Assembly (NCBI RefSeq): GCF_000003605.2
Contig: NW_003124900.1
Coordinates: 616,833 to 630,592 of the forward strand
Source of the DNA: Saccoglossus kowalevskii
Lineage: Eukaryota > Hemichordata > Enteropneusta > Harrimaniidae
Length of the DNA: 13,760 nucleotides
Reading direction: 5' to 3'
Part shown: one piece after another, positions 1 to 8,740 of the stretch
Layout of the letters: every line of letters begins with the position of its first letter
Numbering within the stretch: position 1 is the stretch's first letter
The notes under the pieces: generated by a model
Databases searched by the model: none
Seen by the model: the letters and a program-made list of their open reading frames with translations, nothing else
What the model was told of the DNA's origin: nothing
Made by a program: the position numbers and the translations under genes

Positions 1-157
1 GGCCTGACTCGCTCGCAACTGCTACGTTAGTACGTCCATGGCTCAGTGTAGCCTCGTAGACATCCAAAATTTCGCTACATTTCAACACATGTAACTTGAA
101 AACAAGTGGCTAGGACATCGGACTTAATTTTATTTCACACAATGCCGATGTAGCTAG

Positions 158-306
158 CACTCGCAACTACATACAAATCGCCACTAGCAACTGCTATTTT
201 TAGCGCTAGCAACTGCCATTTTCGAGCGCTAGCAACTGCCACTTTCGAGCGCTCGCAACTGACACATTTTGCTACTTGCTACTCGCAACCCACCACTCGC
301 AACTGG
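158..306. repeat. 22-23 bp minisatellite, CTMGCAACTG core
   Basis: The core CTAGCAACTG or CTCGCAACTG recurs near 160, 183, 205, 228, 251, 283 and 295. Between 183 and 262 the spacing is 22, 23 and 23 bp, and units have the form core plus CCAYTTTCGAGCG, so this part is a true tandem repeat. The outer copies are scattered. One further copy lies at 12-21 (CTCGCAACTG) and an isolated one near 1091 (CTAGCAACTGC), beyond the neighbouring satellite array. No coding or structural role can be seen. The tract abuts the truncated left side of the ~156 bp monomer array, so it may be older flanking sequence or part of a composite element. Confidence 0.8.
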
Positions 307-329
307 CGTATTTATGCACCCTTACATAC

Positions 330-990
330 CTCGTATGTACCTGGGGTAGACCTCTCTTAGATTTGTTCATTTCATGATGATATCTTCAATTCTCTAATTC
401 GGGTGAATATTTTTTTAATTCTTGTTAAAAACCGCAAGTCCAATTGCTTTGATATTACATATATAGGTACTACATGTGGACCTTTCTCAGATTTGTTCAT
501 TTTGTGATGATATCCTCAATTCTCTAATTTTGGTGAATATTTTTGTCCTTTTTGGTAAAAAGCAATATTTTTTAATTCTTGTTAAAAACCGCACGTCCAA
601 TTGCTTTGATATTACATATATAGGTACTACATGTGGACCTTTCTCAGATTTGTTCATTTTGTGATGATATCCTCAATTCTCTAATTTTGGTGAATATTTT
701 TGTCCTTTTTGGTAAATAGTGATATTTTCGACTTCTTGTTAAAACCCGTAAGTCCAATTGCTTTGATACTATACATAGGCACTACAGGTAGACCTCTTTC
801 AGATTTGTTCATTTTGTGATGATATCTTCAATTCTCTAATTTTGATGAAAATTTTTGCCATTTTTGTTAAAAAATATATATTTTCGACTTCTTGTTGAAA
901 ACAGCAAGTCTGATTGATTTGATACTATACTTATTCATTTTCTAATGATAACTTCAGTTCGTTAATTCGAATGTGCATTGCGGAGCTATC
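330..990 (+). repeat. Array 1 of the ~156 bp monomer, left-truncated
   Basis: The anchor AGATTTGTTCATTT occurs at 359, 489, 646 and 801, with a degenerate fifth copy around 931. Spacings are 130, 157, 155 and about 126 bp; the shorter ones reflect internal deletions. Each monomer runs through GATGATATC, CAATTCTCTAATTTT, TTTTTGGTAAAAA, CTTGTTAAAAACCGCAAG and GGTACTACATGTGGACC. The segments at about 410-559 and 567-716 are almost identical by eye (one clear difference, near 436 versus 593), which indicates recent homogenisation or duplication by one 157 bp step. The left terminal repeat seen in other copies is absent and the array begins mid-monomer next to the minisatellite. The right side ends with GTGCATTGCGGAGCTATCTC, matching the right end of the 6070-7323 element. 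The 62-codon open frame at 476-664 lies within the repeats and is not regarded as a gene. Confidence 0.85.
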
Positions 991-1030
991 TCAACCGAGA
1001 GGCTGCCTGTGTCATGACAGCGGCCTAATG

Positions 1031-2223
1031 TTTATACGTGTAATGATTCAAATGTTTTGTATCGACATTTCACTATGTTGGGTACGACCTAGCAACTGCA
1101 AATACATAGGCCTCTGGAATTTATTTATGTTAATATAGTACATTCGTAATTGAATATGTCGCATTGTGTTGTTACAGTAGTGTCATTGCGTTCTTAACAC
1201 AACACGTTGTGCATAACTACATGGATCACTGGATCTGACCTATTCGTAGTTGTATTACTATAGTAATAGTCAACTCAACCTAACTTCAAGCAATATAGCC
1301 TCAATTTCACAACACTGTTCCGCTGGCTACTGACTAACTAATATATTTTAGAATTGCTGGTAGGATTCTGTGATTCATCGTAGTTAACAAGGCTCGGTGT
1401 AAATCGGGTATTTGTGATTGTGGTATACACAATGCTATCCATTTACAAGATGTCGAGGAACTTTGACTAATTGCACACTCTGTACTCGGGAACAAACATT
1501 ACATATGGCAAGGCAAGCCTGGCAAAGTAATGAAACACGTTCAATATAATAGTGTATTTGAAAACACAACGACCATACTCACTGTGCTCATGCTCATGAC
1601 TCAATATGTAATCAAAGTACCTTCAAAATAGAGACAGTTGTCAAGTAAACAATTATTGTGTGTACATCGAATGAGCCATATGTCGAACGACGTGCACCGG
1701 ACACCGTGGTTATTATGTTTCCATAGTATTTTATAATACCATAAAGACAAAGGTAAAGACATTAAATATTATTCAGGCAATTCATAATATAGTGCATAAT
1801 TAATCTCACGAAATTCAATATATCAAAGTTGTAGAGTTGAATATATACATAAATTACTAGTGACTACAGTTACAGTCAGTCACTTGCTAATACTGAGCAT
1901 TTCTTAGTATTGGAGTCAAAACAACCCAATATTATTTTTCACAAATTTTGGTTCAATGAACTCTAACTAGAATAAATTACTGTTTGGTTTCTCATACCAC
2001 AAGAAAGTGAAAAACCTTTAACATGGGGGGGGGGGCATATTGAAAAAATCATAAAGAATATATCATATGTTTCAGGAAGTAAAATTCACACTAATTATTT
2101 TCATAGGACAATTGTTTTTAAATCATATCAATTTATATATTTTATGAAAGCATGTAGTTCACACTAATTAACAATCTGTTATGGTAGATGCAACCATCAT
2201 GTGACTGCTAGTTAAATATTTTG
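1031..2223. other. AT-rich stretch, no gene recognised
   Basis: No open frame of note and no RNA gene were seen. A 13 bp direct repeat, TTCACACTAATTA, occurs at 2085-2097 and 2158-2170. A run of eleven G lies at 2025-2035. Nothing else interpretable was found. Confidence 0.6.
2025..2035 (+). repeat. G11 mononucleotide run
   Basis: Eleven consecutive G in otherwise AT-rich DNA. This is a mononucleotide microsatellite whose length is likely to be unstable and error-prone in sequencing. Confidence 0.9.
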
Positions 2224-2417
2224 TTAGCTCCGCTGTCATACATGACGGAGCAGAGCTTTTCATATAGGTCGTCCGATAAAAATTGCATTTTCGCTTTGAT
2301 ACTTGATATGTAGTCACCTTGGTCGGACCTCTGTCAAATTTGTTCATTTCTTGACGGCATTCTCAATTCTCTATTATTGGCGATTATTTTTTTCATTTTT
2401 GGTAAATTTGACTTCCA
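2224..2417 (+). mobile_element. Truncated left end of the ~156 bp-repeat element
   Basis: This begins with the terminal sequence TTAGCTCCGCTGTC (2224-2237), identical to the left end of the element at 6070. It is followed by a small hairpin: GCTCCG (2227-2232) pairs with CGGAGC (2246-2251), with TCAT/ATGA extending the stem towards the loop. A GTCCG segment follows, then one diverged monomer with ATACTTGATATGTAG, GGACCTCTGTCAAATTTGTTCATTT, TTCTCAATTCTCTA and TTTTTGGTAAA. No right terminal repeat follows; the copy stops where the hairpin sequences at 2418 begin. It is probably a copy broken by insertion of, or replacement by, the next element. Confidence 0.75.
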
Positions 2418-2651
2418 TGTGCGGAGCACACAAAGGGGGCCTTTGCAGTTAGTTCGTGTGTATGTATCCCACTTTGTGTGTATCTCAAGAACCCTATGCA
2501 TATATGTTACAATGCGCAGAGCTGATTAGTTTTGTGTAAAAATCCATGCATATTAATTACCTAATTTGCATAAAAATTGGATACGTAAATACACTAAGAC
2601 AATGCAACTAATTAGTTTTGGGTTTTACCTAATTGCGTAAATTATAATGAA
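2418..2651 (+). repeat. Fragment of a second element family with two tandem hairpins
   Basis: Two short perfect inverted repeats stand side by side: TGTGC-GGA-GCACA at 2418-2430 and CAAAGG-GGG-CCTTTG at 2431-2445. The following ~200 bp, up to the next hairpin at 2652, is AT-rich and includes two copies of CTAATTAGTTTTG-like or GATTAGTTTTG sequence (near 2521 and 2609) and repeated TGCATA motifs. The abrupt change from the ~156 bp monomer at 2417 supports a junction here. I do not recognise the family, and its right limit is uncertain. Confidence 0.4.
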
Positions 2652-3540
2652 CCCCGTTTCGTAGTCCGAAACGGGGACTTATGTTTTGGGTTCCGTCCGT
2701 GCGTCCGTCGTCATTTCTCAGAGATGTCTGGACAGATTTTCTTCATTTACTTTTGATTTGGCTGACCTTAGACCGACTGGCGGCCATTTTTGTCCCAAAT
2801 AACACCAAAAATCAACACTTGAACAAGTCATCAATCGTTTCACGGACATGCCTTTACCGATTTCTTTTAAACTTGGCATTGACATCAGTCATGTTGGGTT
2901 ACTGATGCACATAATTGTTGTCGTGATTCGATTCAAAATGGCATACTGATGGCCATTTTGTTTATTTACGAGCGTTCTCATTTTACAGAAATCTTTGTAC
3001 TGATTGGGGTTAAATTTTATACAAAAGACAAGCTATAATGGGCTAAATGTTGTTTTCAGTTATTTTTCGTTTTCATCAAAATTTAGCCGAATGGCGGGCA
3101 TTTACAAAAACAAATAAAATCAGAAAATTCAAACATGACATCAATCATTTCTTTTGGACATGCCGTGACCGATTTCATTCAAACTTGGCATTGACATCAG
3201 TCAAAGTGGGTGATGCACGTTATTGTTTTTCGTGATTCGATTCAAAATTGCGGACTGGTGGCCATTTTGTTATTGTGAGTGTTCTGCTCATTTTACAGAG
3301 ATGTTTTTTACAGATTGAGTTAAAATTGGGTAAAAAGGCAAGATAAAATGGGTAAAATGGTTTTTTTTTCAAAGTTGATACATCGCAAGTCATGATACAT
3401 GAGAATGTCGCTTTGTTTTGTTTTATTTTGTTGACCTTTAACTGACAGCCATTAATTGTACCCAAAATTAACATTTGGGCATGTCATTAACAGTTCCTGG
3501 GGCATGCCTTGACCAATTTCATTCAAACTTAGTCTTTATA
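2652..3540 (+). mobile_element. Hairpin-led element with three diverged ~310-345 bp units
   Basis: The left edge is a perfect hairpin: CCCCGTTTCG (2652-2661), loop TAGTC, CGAAACGGGG (2667-2676). It is followed by GGACTTATGTTTTGGG and a TCCGTCCGTGCGTCCGTCG tract. The body holds three imperfect direct units, anchored by ACTTGGCATTGACATCAGTCA at 2871 and 3183 and by its decayed form ACTTAGTC at 3528 (spacing 312 and 345 bp). Other shared blocks are CATTTTACAGAGATGT, CGTGATTCGATTCAAAAT, TGGCCATTTTGTT and GACATGCC(G/T)TGACCGATTTC. The hairpin plus a GTCCG-rich left end resembles the left end of the ~156 bp family only in plan. No right terminus, duplicated target or encoded protein was seen, so it looks non-autonomous. 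The short open frames at 2681-2905, 3047-3235 and 3220-3474 lie within the repeats and are unlikely to be real. Confidence 0.65.
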
Positions 3541-3761
3541 CATGTTTCATGCACATTTGTAGTTAATATGCTAAATAATAATCAAATATTTAAACATAAT
3601 CTGACTATGCTTTTCATTGTTTGACAAACTCACTAAGTACATAACGGAGACTATATAATTTACAATGGGTATGCAAAAAACCTGACATTATTACACGGAA
3701 GTATTTATGTCAAATGCAGTGTTACAGTTGGTGAACTGGTAGGTTATTTTTTTGTTTAATT

Positions 3762-3787
3762 TGTGAGATTAACATGTGAGATTAACA
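3762..3787 (+). repeat. Perfect 13 bp tandem duplication
   Basis: TGTGAGATTAACA is repeated twice without a gap, and a decayed third copy (AGAGATTAATA) follows. It looks like replication slippage; no function is implied. Confidence 0.8.
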
Positions 3788-4335
3788 AGAGATTAATATG
3801 AAAATTCGGTGAAGTTTTCAAGCACGCAGCGTTCTTGCACGAAAGCCTTGACATCTTACATTATGAAGTAATATGACAAATTTCACTTCGGTTGTTATTG
3901 GCACCTGTGTATAGTATACAGTATGTCTTGCAGGCGTATTTTTCGCAACTAATAATTCACACCGCCTTTCGATTAATAATTAATCATCAGTATACATGAT
4001 TGAAAGAAAGTTATGTTAGTGTTATATTAATTACAGTCCACGGGTTTGCTATAACACAAGAAGGAACTTCACCCATAATATGTTTTTACTTCCTTATTTG
4101 AATTTTATTGTTGTTGAATATAGGTGTGATCATGAATACTTGAATTCTCTGTACCGTGGCAGAAAAATGCGTTAAGACTTAAAACACGGTCGGCTATGTT
4201 TTTAGCTAATGAAATCAGTCCCTTTTTTGCGTAAATCTGTTTATGGTCATCAAGAAAGAGGAAGTTCAACTTTAAGTTCATTTGAATGGCAGCATTTGAT
4301 ATATCTATATTCGTTACCAATATGTATAAATTACG

Positions 4336-4346
4336 CCCCCCCCCCC
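4336..4346 (+). repeat. C11 mononucleotide run
   Basis: Eleven consecutive C followed by ATCCACAAACACACTC. It is a simple repeat equal in length to the G run at 2025 but with unrelated flanks. Confidence 0.9.
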
Positions 4347-5499
4347 ATCCACAAACACACTCATATCTATGGGGTTTAAACCGACCAGCAAAACCAACTG
4401 ACTAGAGCTAACCCAAAAATTATGCAGAGATTCAAAGCTAACTAACATACGGGTGTCTCCAAAATATGTTTCGACAATTTATTAGCCTTCTGATTGAAAT
4501 GATTAAATGAATTACTAAACGTTTTAAACTACATGACCTCAATTGCATTTGTCATTTAATTTTGTCAACAGTTTCATGTTACTGTTGTTGTTTATATAAA
4601 AGTTATTTCAAGTTCTTATTCAATCACCCAACCAATCATAGGCCAGGGCATACAATATAATAACACCATGCAAGTAGCAGCATGCTTAGCATATATTAAA
4701 GGAAAAATTGTAATTTCGATTCTAATTTAAAAAGCTAAATCACATAATTTTGCCTTTCACTTTACCAGATTTAATGACGATAAGGACATGATAGATTACA
4801 CGTGACTTTGCAAGATCCCCTAAATGATAACTATGGGGCGACTGATCATATTTATTCATGAAGAGGAACGTTACTTTTTAAGTTTATAAGGGTGGTAATA
4901 ATTTGAGAAACAAAAAAACCAAAACAAATGATGTAGGCCACGATGGAGTATTGACAATATTGTTTTGGGAATTCTCTTTTTTACGTAAATTGTTAAAACG
5001 AAATTACATATCAGAATATTTGAAATTATTTGGGAGAGTAACCACACTTTTAGCGCATTTCAAAACATTTCACTAAAGTTGTACATAATAATGTTTATAA
5101 TTATGTTTTCCAAATATATAATGAGTAGCAAGTCTTTTAAATCAGTTCCCTTATAACAGTTTAATTGCAGTATTTAGTACCTATAGTAAAATCGTTGTTT
5201 TCTCTGTATTTCTCATTTAAACATGTTGGTCACCGACTCTGATACTGGTCTCTGTATATATGCATTTTGTCGGTTTTCTAGTTTATTCTCACGTTCAGAC
5301 TACTGAAAGAGAGGTTTACCCACCATTTCTTGTGTTTTGTCTACCTCGCGAACTCATTTTAGCATTCATCTTTTGTCTTGTTGTGTTCCTTCCTGTTATA
5401 ATAATTGGTCGTCGTTTTGAAAAAAGGGTAAAATAAGGTATATACGTTTTTAATGAGCAATTAAAATTTGAGTTTCAACGTAAAAAAACAAATGATTCA

Positions 5500-5652
5500 A
5501 TGTTAGGAGAGACACACATTATATATATAGAACGTACAGTGCAAAATGATCCTCTGGAGTTGTGGTCGCCGCCTTGTTGGTATCACCTGAAGATCCAGAA
5601 GACAGAAGTTAAGTATGCATTAGTGTTGTATTATAAAGGAAATGTTCGTTAA
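5500..5652 (+). other. Short open frame in a GC-richer patch, possible exon
   Basis: A 50-codon ATG-started frame, open upstream without a stop to about 5428. It includes a block around 5545-5610 that is clearly less AT-rich than its surroundings and reads NDPLELWSPPCWYHLKIQKTE. A plausible splice donor, GTTAAGT, begins at about 5607, just after the GC-richer block, so an exon of an undetected gene is conceivable. There is no good polypyrimidine acceptor upstream, and I recognise no protein family. An open frame of this length occurs readily by chance, so this is a weak candidate, flagged mainly because of the composition change. Confidence 0.12.
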
Positions 5653-6069
5653 ATATTGATTCTGCACACTCAAAGATTCCAGATTTGTATTGATACTTCA
5701 ACAACAAAAAAACACAAAGATTGTTTCTGTATACTGGTCCTAACATACATCTTTATTACAGAGTATATATACAGTGTATACATCGTGCATTGTCACTACT
5801 ATATGGTTTCAAGAGAACAACCTATTTGCTGACAGTTGATGTACAAATAGTTCACATAGTGAGTAAGTATATTTTTCACTGCGATTTTTATTCTCCGATG
5901 AATTAGCTAGTAATGTAAAACCCATAATTGCGTCCATAATATTTTTGAAACGCAAATTTTAATGTTAACAAGTATTGCCCGATTTACACAAATTCCTTTG
6001 TTTAGAAGTACAAATGAATAACTAATTATGCAAAATCTGAAAATTTACGACAGCAACAATATTTGTTTA

Positions 6070-7323
6070 TTAGCTCCGCTGTCGACGAACGGAGCTTATA
6101 GTATTCCTGATTGTCCGTCGGCGTCCATCGTCCGTCGTCAACTTTACATTTTCGACTTCTTCTTAAAAACCACAAACTGTATAGCTGTGAAACTTTCTAG
6201 GAATGTACCTTGGGTGGTTCTCTCTCAGATTTGTTCATTTCGTGTGGATATGTTCAATTGTCTTATTTATAGCCAATATTTTTGTCATTTTTGGTCAAAA
6301 ATGCTATTTTCGACTTCTTCTTGAAAACCGCTAGCCCAAATGCTTGGTATGTAGGTGAACCTCTCTCAGATTGTTCATTTCGGGATGATATCTTCATTTC
6401 TCTAATTTTGATGAATATTTTTGTCATTTTTGGTAAAAAAATATATTTTCGACTTCTCCTTGAAAACTGCTAGTCTGATTGCTTTGGTATTGTATATGTA
6501 GGTACATCAGGTGGACCTATGTCTTGTTGATTTTGTGATGATATCTTTAATTCTCTAATTTTGATGAATATTTTTGGCATTTTTTGTAAAAATTGACATT
6601 TTTGACTTCTTGTTAAAAACCGCAAGTCCAAATCTTTGATATTACATATCTAGGTACTACATGTGGACCTCTCTTAGATTTGTTCATTTTGTGATGATAT
6701 CTTTAATTCTCTAATTTTGATGAATATTTTTGGCATTTTTGGTAAAAAGTGATATTTTTGACCTCTTGTTAAAAACCGGAGGTCCAATTGCATTGATATT
6801 ACATATCTAGGTACTATATGTGGACCTATTACAGATTTGTTCATTTTGTGATGATTTCTTTAATTCTCTAATTTTGATGAATATTTTTGTCATTTTTAGT
6901 AAAAAGTGATATTTTCGACTTCTTGTTAAAAACCGCAAGTCCGATTGCTTTGGTATTATATATGTAGGTACTACATGTGGACCTGTCTCAGATTTGTTCA
7001 TTTCGTGATGATATCTTTAATTCTCTAATTTTGATGAATATATTTGTCATTTTTGGTAAAAAGTGATATTTTTGACTTCTTGTTAAAAACCGCAAGTATT
7101 ATTGCTTTGATATTATATATACTACATGGGTACTACAGGTAGGCCTCTCTCAGATTTGTTCATTTCGTGATGATTTTGTTCTTCAATTATCTCATTTTGA
7201 TGAATATTTTCGATTTTTTATTGAAAACAGTAAGTCCGATTGCTTTAATACTATACATATTGTTCATTTTCTGGTGATATCTTCAGTCTTTAATTGAAAT
7301 GTGCATTGATAACAGTGGAGCTA
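6070..7323 (+). mobile_element. Most complete element: terminal repeats around 7-8 ~156 bp monomers
   Basis: The left end is TTAGCTCCGCTGTC (6070-6083) and the right end AACAGTGGAGCTA (7311-7323), nearly its reverse complement; GACAGCGGAGCTA at 11312 is the exact version. Just inside the left end a hairpin forms between AGCTCCG (6072-6078) and CGGAGCT (6090-6096), followed by a GTCCGTCGGCGTCC tract. The monomer anchor TGTTCATTT falls at 6232, 6372, 6525, 6681, 6838, 6995, 7157 and 7261, giving spacings of 140, 153, 156, 157, 157, 162 and 104 bp. The middle units are therefore the regular ones and the edges are diverged or truncated. No transposase, Rep/helicase or reverse transcriptase frame is present; the open frames at 6028-6324, 6282-6473 and 6807-7001 are translations of monomers. 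By architecture it resembles non-autonomous Helentron/DINE-1-like or bivalve 'pearl'-type elements carrying a central tandem array (inference). No clear target-site duplication was found, and the true right boundary may lie a few bases further on. Confidence 0.75.
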
Positions 7324-7604
7324 TCTCAGCCGTCAGCCGTATACTTTTCAGTTTTTTTTTCAGAGAATATAAAGGCAAAATTAATTTTGTACTCTCTTTT
7401 TATTTGGTGTTTTTAAAACTGCCGAATATCATCAGCTAGTCTACTACTGTGATAGGGGGCTCCTTAGAGAGAAGACGATGCTTCATAGTCTGGAAGCTAG
7501 TAGCATAGACATTGCTGCTAGAGTATTTATATGACTAGAAGATATACCAAGATTATTAGTCATTCATCAATGAATAACTTTTGATTAAACGTCCACCAAA
7601 CCTT
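7324..7604. other. Unique spacer between element and 1.1 kb repeats
   Basis: It contains a short imperfect inverted repeat, CTAGTAGCA (7497-7505) with TGCTGCTAG (7513-7521). CTAGTCTACT near 7437 matches a motif found in each 1.1 kb unit (CTAGTCTACTGC), possibly the remnant of a further, much-decayed unit. No gene was seen. Confidence 0.5.
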
Positions 7605-8049
7605 AGCAATAATACCGTGACAACAGAAGTGACAATTCATAGCCCGACATATTTCTGGAGAGCCTTGTTCAGGAATCACCTGCTCAGTTCAATAGAGATT
7701 TCATGGGGAAATAACTATTATTTAATGGGATTATGTGGAATGGAACGTTGACTTCCACTTTCCTGTATTCCATTGGATTCATATTTAACTCTGTATGTTT
7801 CCCATTACAAACAAACGTCCATACACATGATGATGCAAATACCACTTGGATGCACCCACACAGTTGTACAGTTTTACGACTGTGTTTCAGTGTACAATAA
7901 TTTTGTGAATTGTGATTTTGTCTTCCCACTATGTGGTAGTCACTTTGAACAAATGATTTAGCCAGATGAACTATGAATCATTCTAAGAGATGAATTCCAT
8001 ATTACATCTCATGCAACGTGTCGCAACTACTATATTTCTTCTCTCATGC

Positions 8050-8190
8050 TGGGACGATATGCTAAGCCACCACATGTGTAGAATCTGTGGTGAATCCTTT
8101 GCAAAACAAGCGCAGATACTGTACGGAGTGAGCAACCCACGAAACCTCACGTTTAAGCTCAGGGCAAAAGGCTTTGTAACATATTTTTAA
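8050..8190 (+). other. Zinc-finger-like half motif in a decayed open frame
   Basis: Within unit A the frame reads LSHHMCRICGESFAKQA, with C-x2-C-x3-F spacing as in the first half of a C2H2 zinc finger. The two histidines expected about 12 residues after the second cysteine are absent. The homologous frame in unit B keeps CRICGVSFTKPA and then hits a stop; unit C has deleted the region. It may be relic coding sequence carried in the repeated unit, or chance. A functional gene is unlikely. Confidence 0.15.
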
Positions 8191-8193
8191 CTG

Positions 8194-8218
8194 TATAACT
8201 ATAACTATAACTATAACT
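8194..8218 (+). repeat. (TATAAC)4 microsatellite
   Basis: Four tandem hexamers, interpreted as the tail of the minus-strand SINE-like segment. It is contracted in the other two 1.1 kb units. Confidence 0.85.
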
Positions 8219-8334
8219 GATCTCGGCTTCGCCAAAATACAGACCAGCTGGCTGCTGTCAGATTCACAAGATTCGAACCCACAACTTCTGAAAGACTGCC
8301 TCGACATTGTAAGCAGATGTGAACCTCACTGCCA
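8194..8334 (-). mobile_element. tRNA-derived SINE-like segment, copy A
   Basis: On the minus strand it starts with TGGCAGTGAGGTTCAC, a fair match to a polymerase III A box (TRGYNNARNNGG, one mismatch). About 45 bases on comes GGGTTCGAATC, a good B box (complement of 8270-8280). A short body, CAGCAGCCAGCTGGTCTG, follows, ending in a (TTATAG)n tail that reads as TATAAC repeats at 8194-8218 on the plus strand. Order and spacing fit a tRNA-derived SINE with a simple-repeat 3' tail. It does not form a convincing functional tRNA: no matching acceptor stem is seen. The same segment sits at the same place in units B and C, so its insertion preceded the tandem duplication, or it is integral to the unit. 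Confidence 0.6.
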
Positions 8335-8740
8335 ATTTTAAAAGAAGCGCCATGTAATGAAGCCAACTATATGGTCATGCACAACCAAATATCGGTCGTC
8401 TGTGATTTCAGAGAAGTTCATTATACTGAAGTTGTGTTTTAATCTCATATCATATAACCTGGTTTTGGTGAATCCTTATAATAGGTGGTGGCATGAAGTC
8501 GGGTGTGATGGATGATGGATACTTTTCTCAGTTAAGGTTGATGATCATATCGCTTCACCAGTTCTCTAGAACATTTCAGAAATCTATGTTGTGTTGTCTA
8601 GTCTACTGCCCCTGAATATACACAATCATAGCCACACCAAGCGATCTGCAAGTTACTACAATGAATGATTTACTTATCAGATGATGGAAGATGGAACAGA
8701 ATAACGAAAAAACCACAACAATATTTGATGATAATTCTTA

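Larger units (their letters stand above)
3541..6069. other. AT-rich stretch, no gene recognised
   Basis: A long AT-rich interval with no recognisable domain, RNA gene or element terminus. It contains a small tandem duplication at 3762-3787, an 11-base C run at 4336-4346, a 71-codon minus-strand open frame at 4105-4320 with no recognised similarity, and a locally GC-richer patch around 5545-5600 inside a short plus-strand open frame (listed separately). Confidence 0.6.
7605..8740 (+). repeat. 1.1 kb tandem unit A
   Basis: First of three head-to-tail units. The register mark GACATATTTCTGGAGAGCC lies at 7646 here, with equivalents at 8745 and 9840. Further shared blocks include GGGATTATGTGGAAT, AACGTTGACTTCCACTTTC, CACTATGTGGTAGTCAC, GCAACTACTATA, CAAGATTCGAACCCAC, GCCAACTATATGGTCATGC, ATATAACCTGGTTTTGG and AGATGATGGAAGATGGAAC. 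The left limit is approximate because similarity fades between 7605 and 7632. The unit contains the most intact SINE-like segment (8194-8334, minus strand) and a 66-codon open frame at 7990-8190 whose peptide includes MCRICGESF, reminiscent of half a C2H2 zinc finger. The other open frames within the unit overlap each other on both strands and look incidental. Confidence 0.85.

Noticed and set aside
476-664. Open frames with recurring peptides across the ~156 bp arrays (also at 6282-6473 and 10964-11170)
   Set aside because: The recurrence is explained by the repeated DNA itself. Monomer spacing varies (153, 156, 157, 162 bp) and breaks the frame, so there is no sign of selection for coding.
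330-990. CRISPR array
   Set aside because: The repeats are ~156 bp monomers with no constant short repeat separated by unique spacers, and the composition and other features are eukaryotic.
4105-4320. 71-codon minus-strand open frame with a protein-like look
   Set aside because: No family resemblance, no flanking splice or promoter signals that I can support, and its length is within chance expectation.
2025-4346. G11 (2025) and C11 (4336) as the ends of a large inverted element
   Set aside because: The flanks of the two runs are unrelated beyond one or two bases, so they are best read as independent mononucleotide repeats.
7773-7961. Opposed open frames on both strands in unit A
   Set aside because: They overlap each other, and the corresponding frames in units B and C are disrupted or absent.
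8260-8334. Functional tRNA gene on the minus strand
   Set aside because: A- and B-box-like motifs are present, but there is no matching acceptor stem and the segment is repeated with decay, which fits a SINE-like remnant better.
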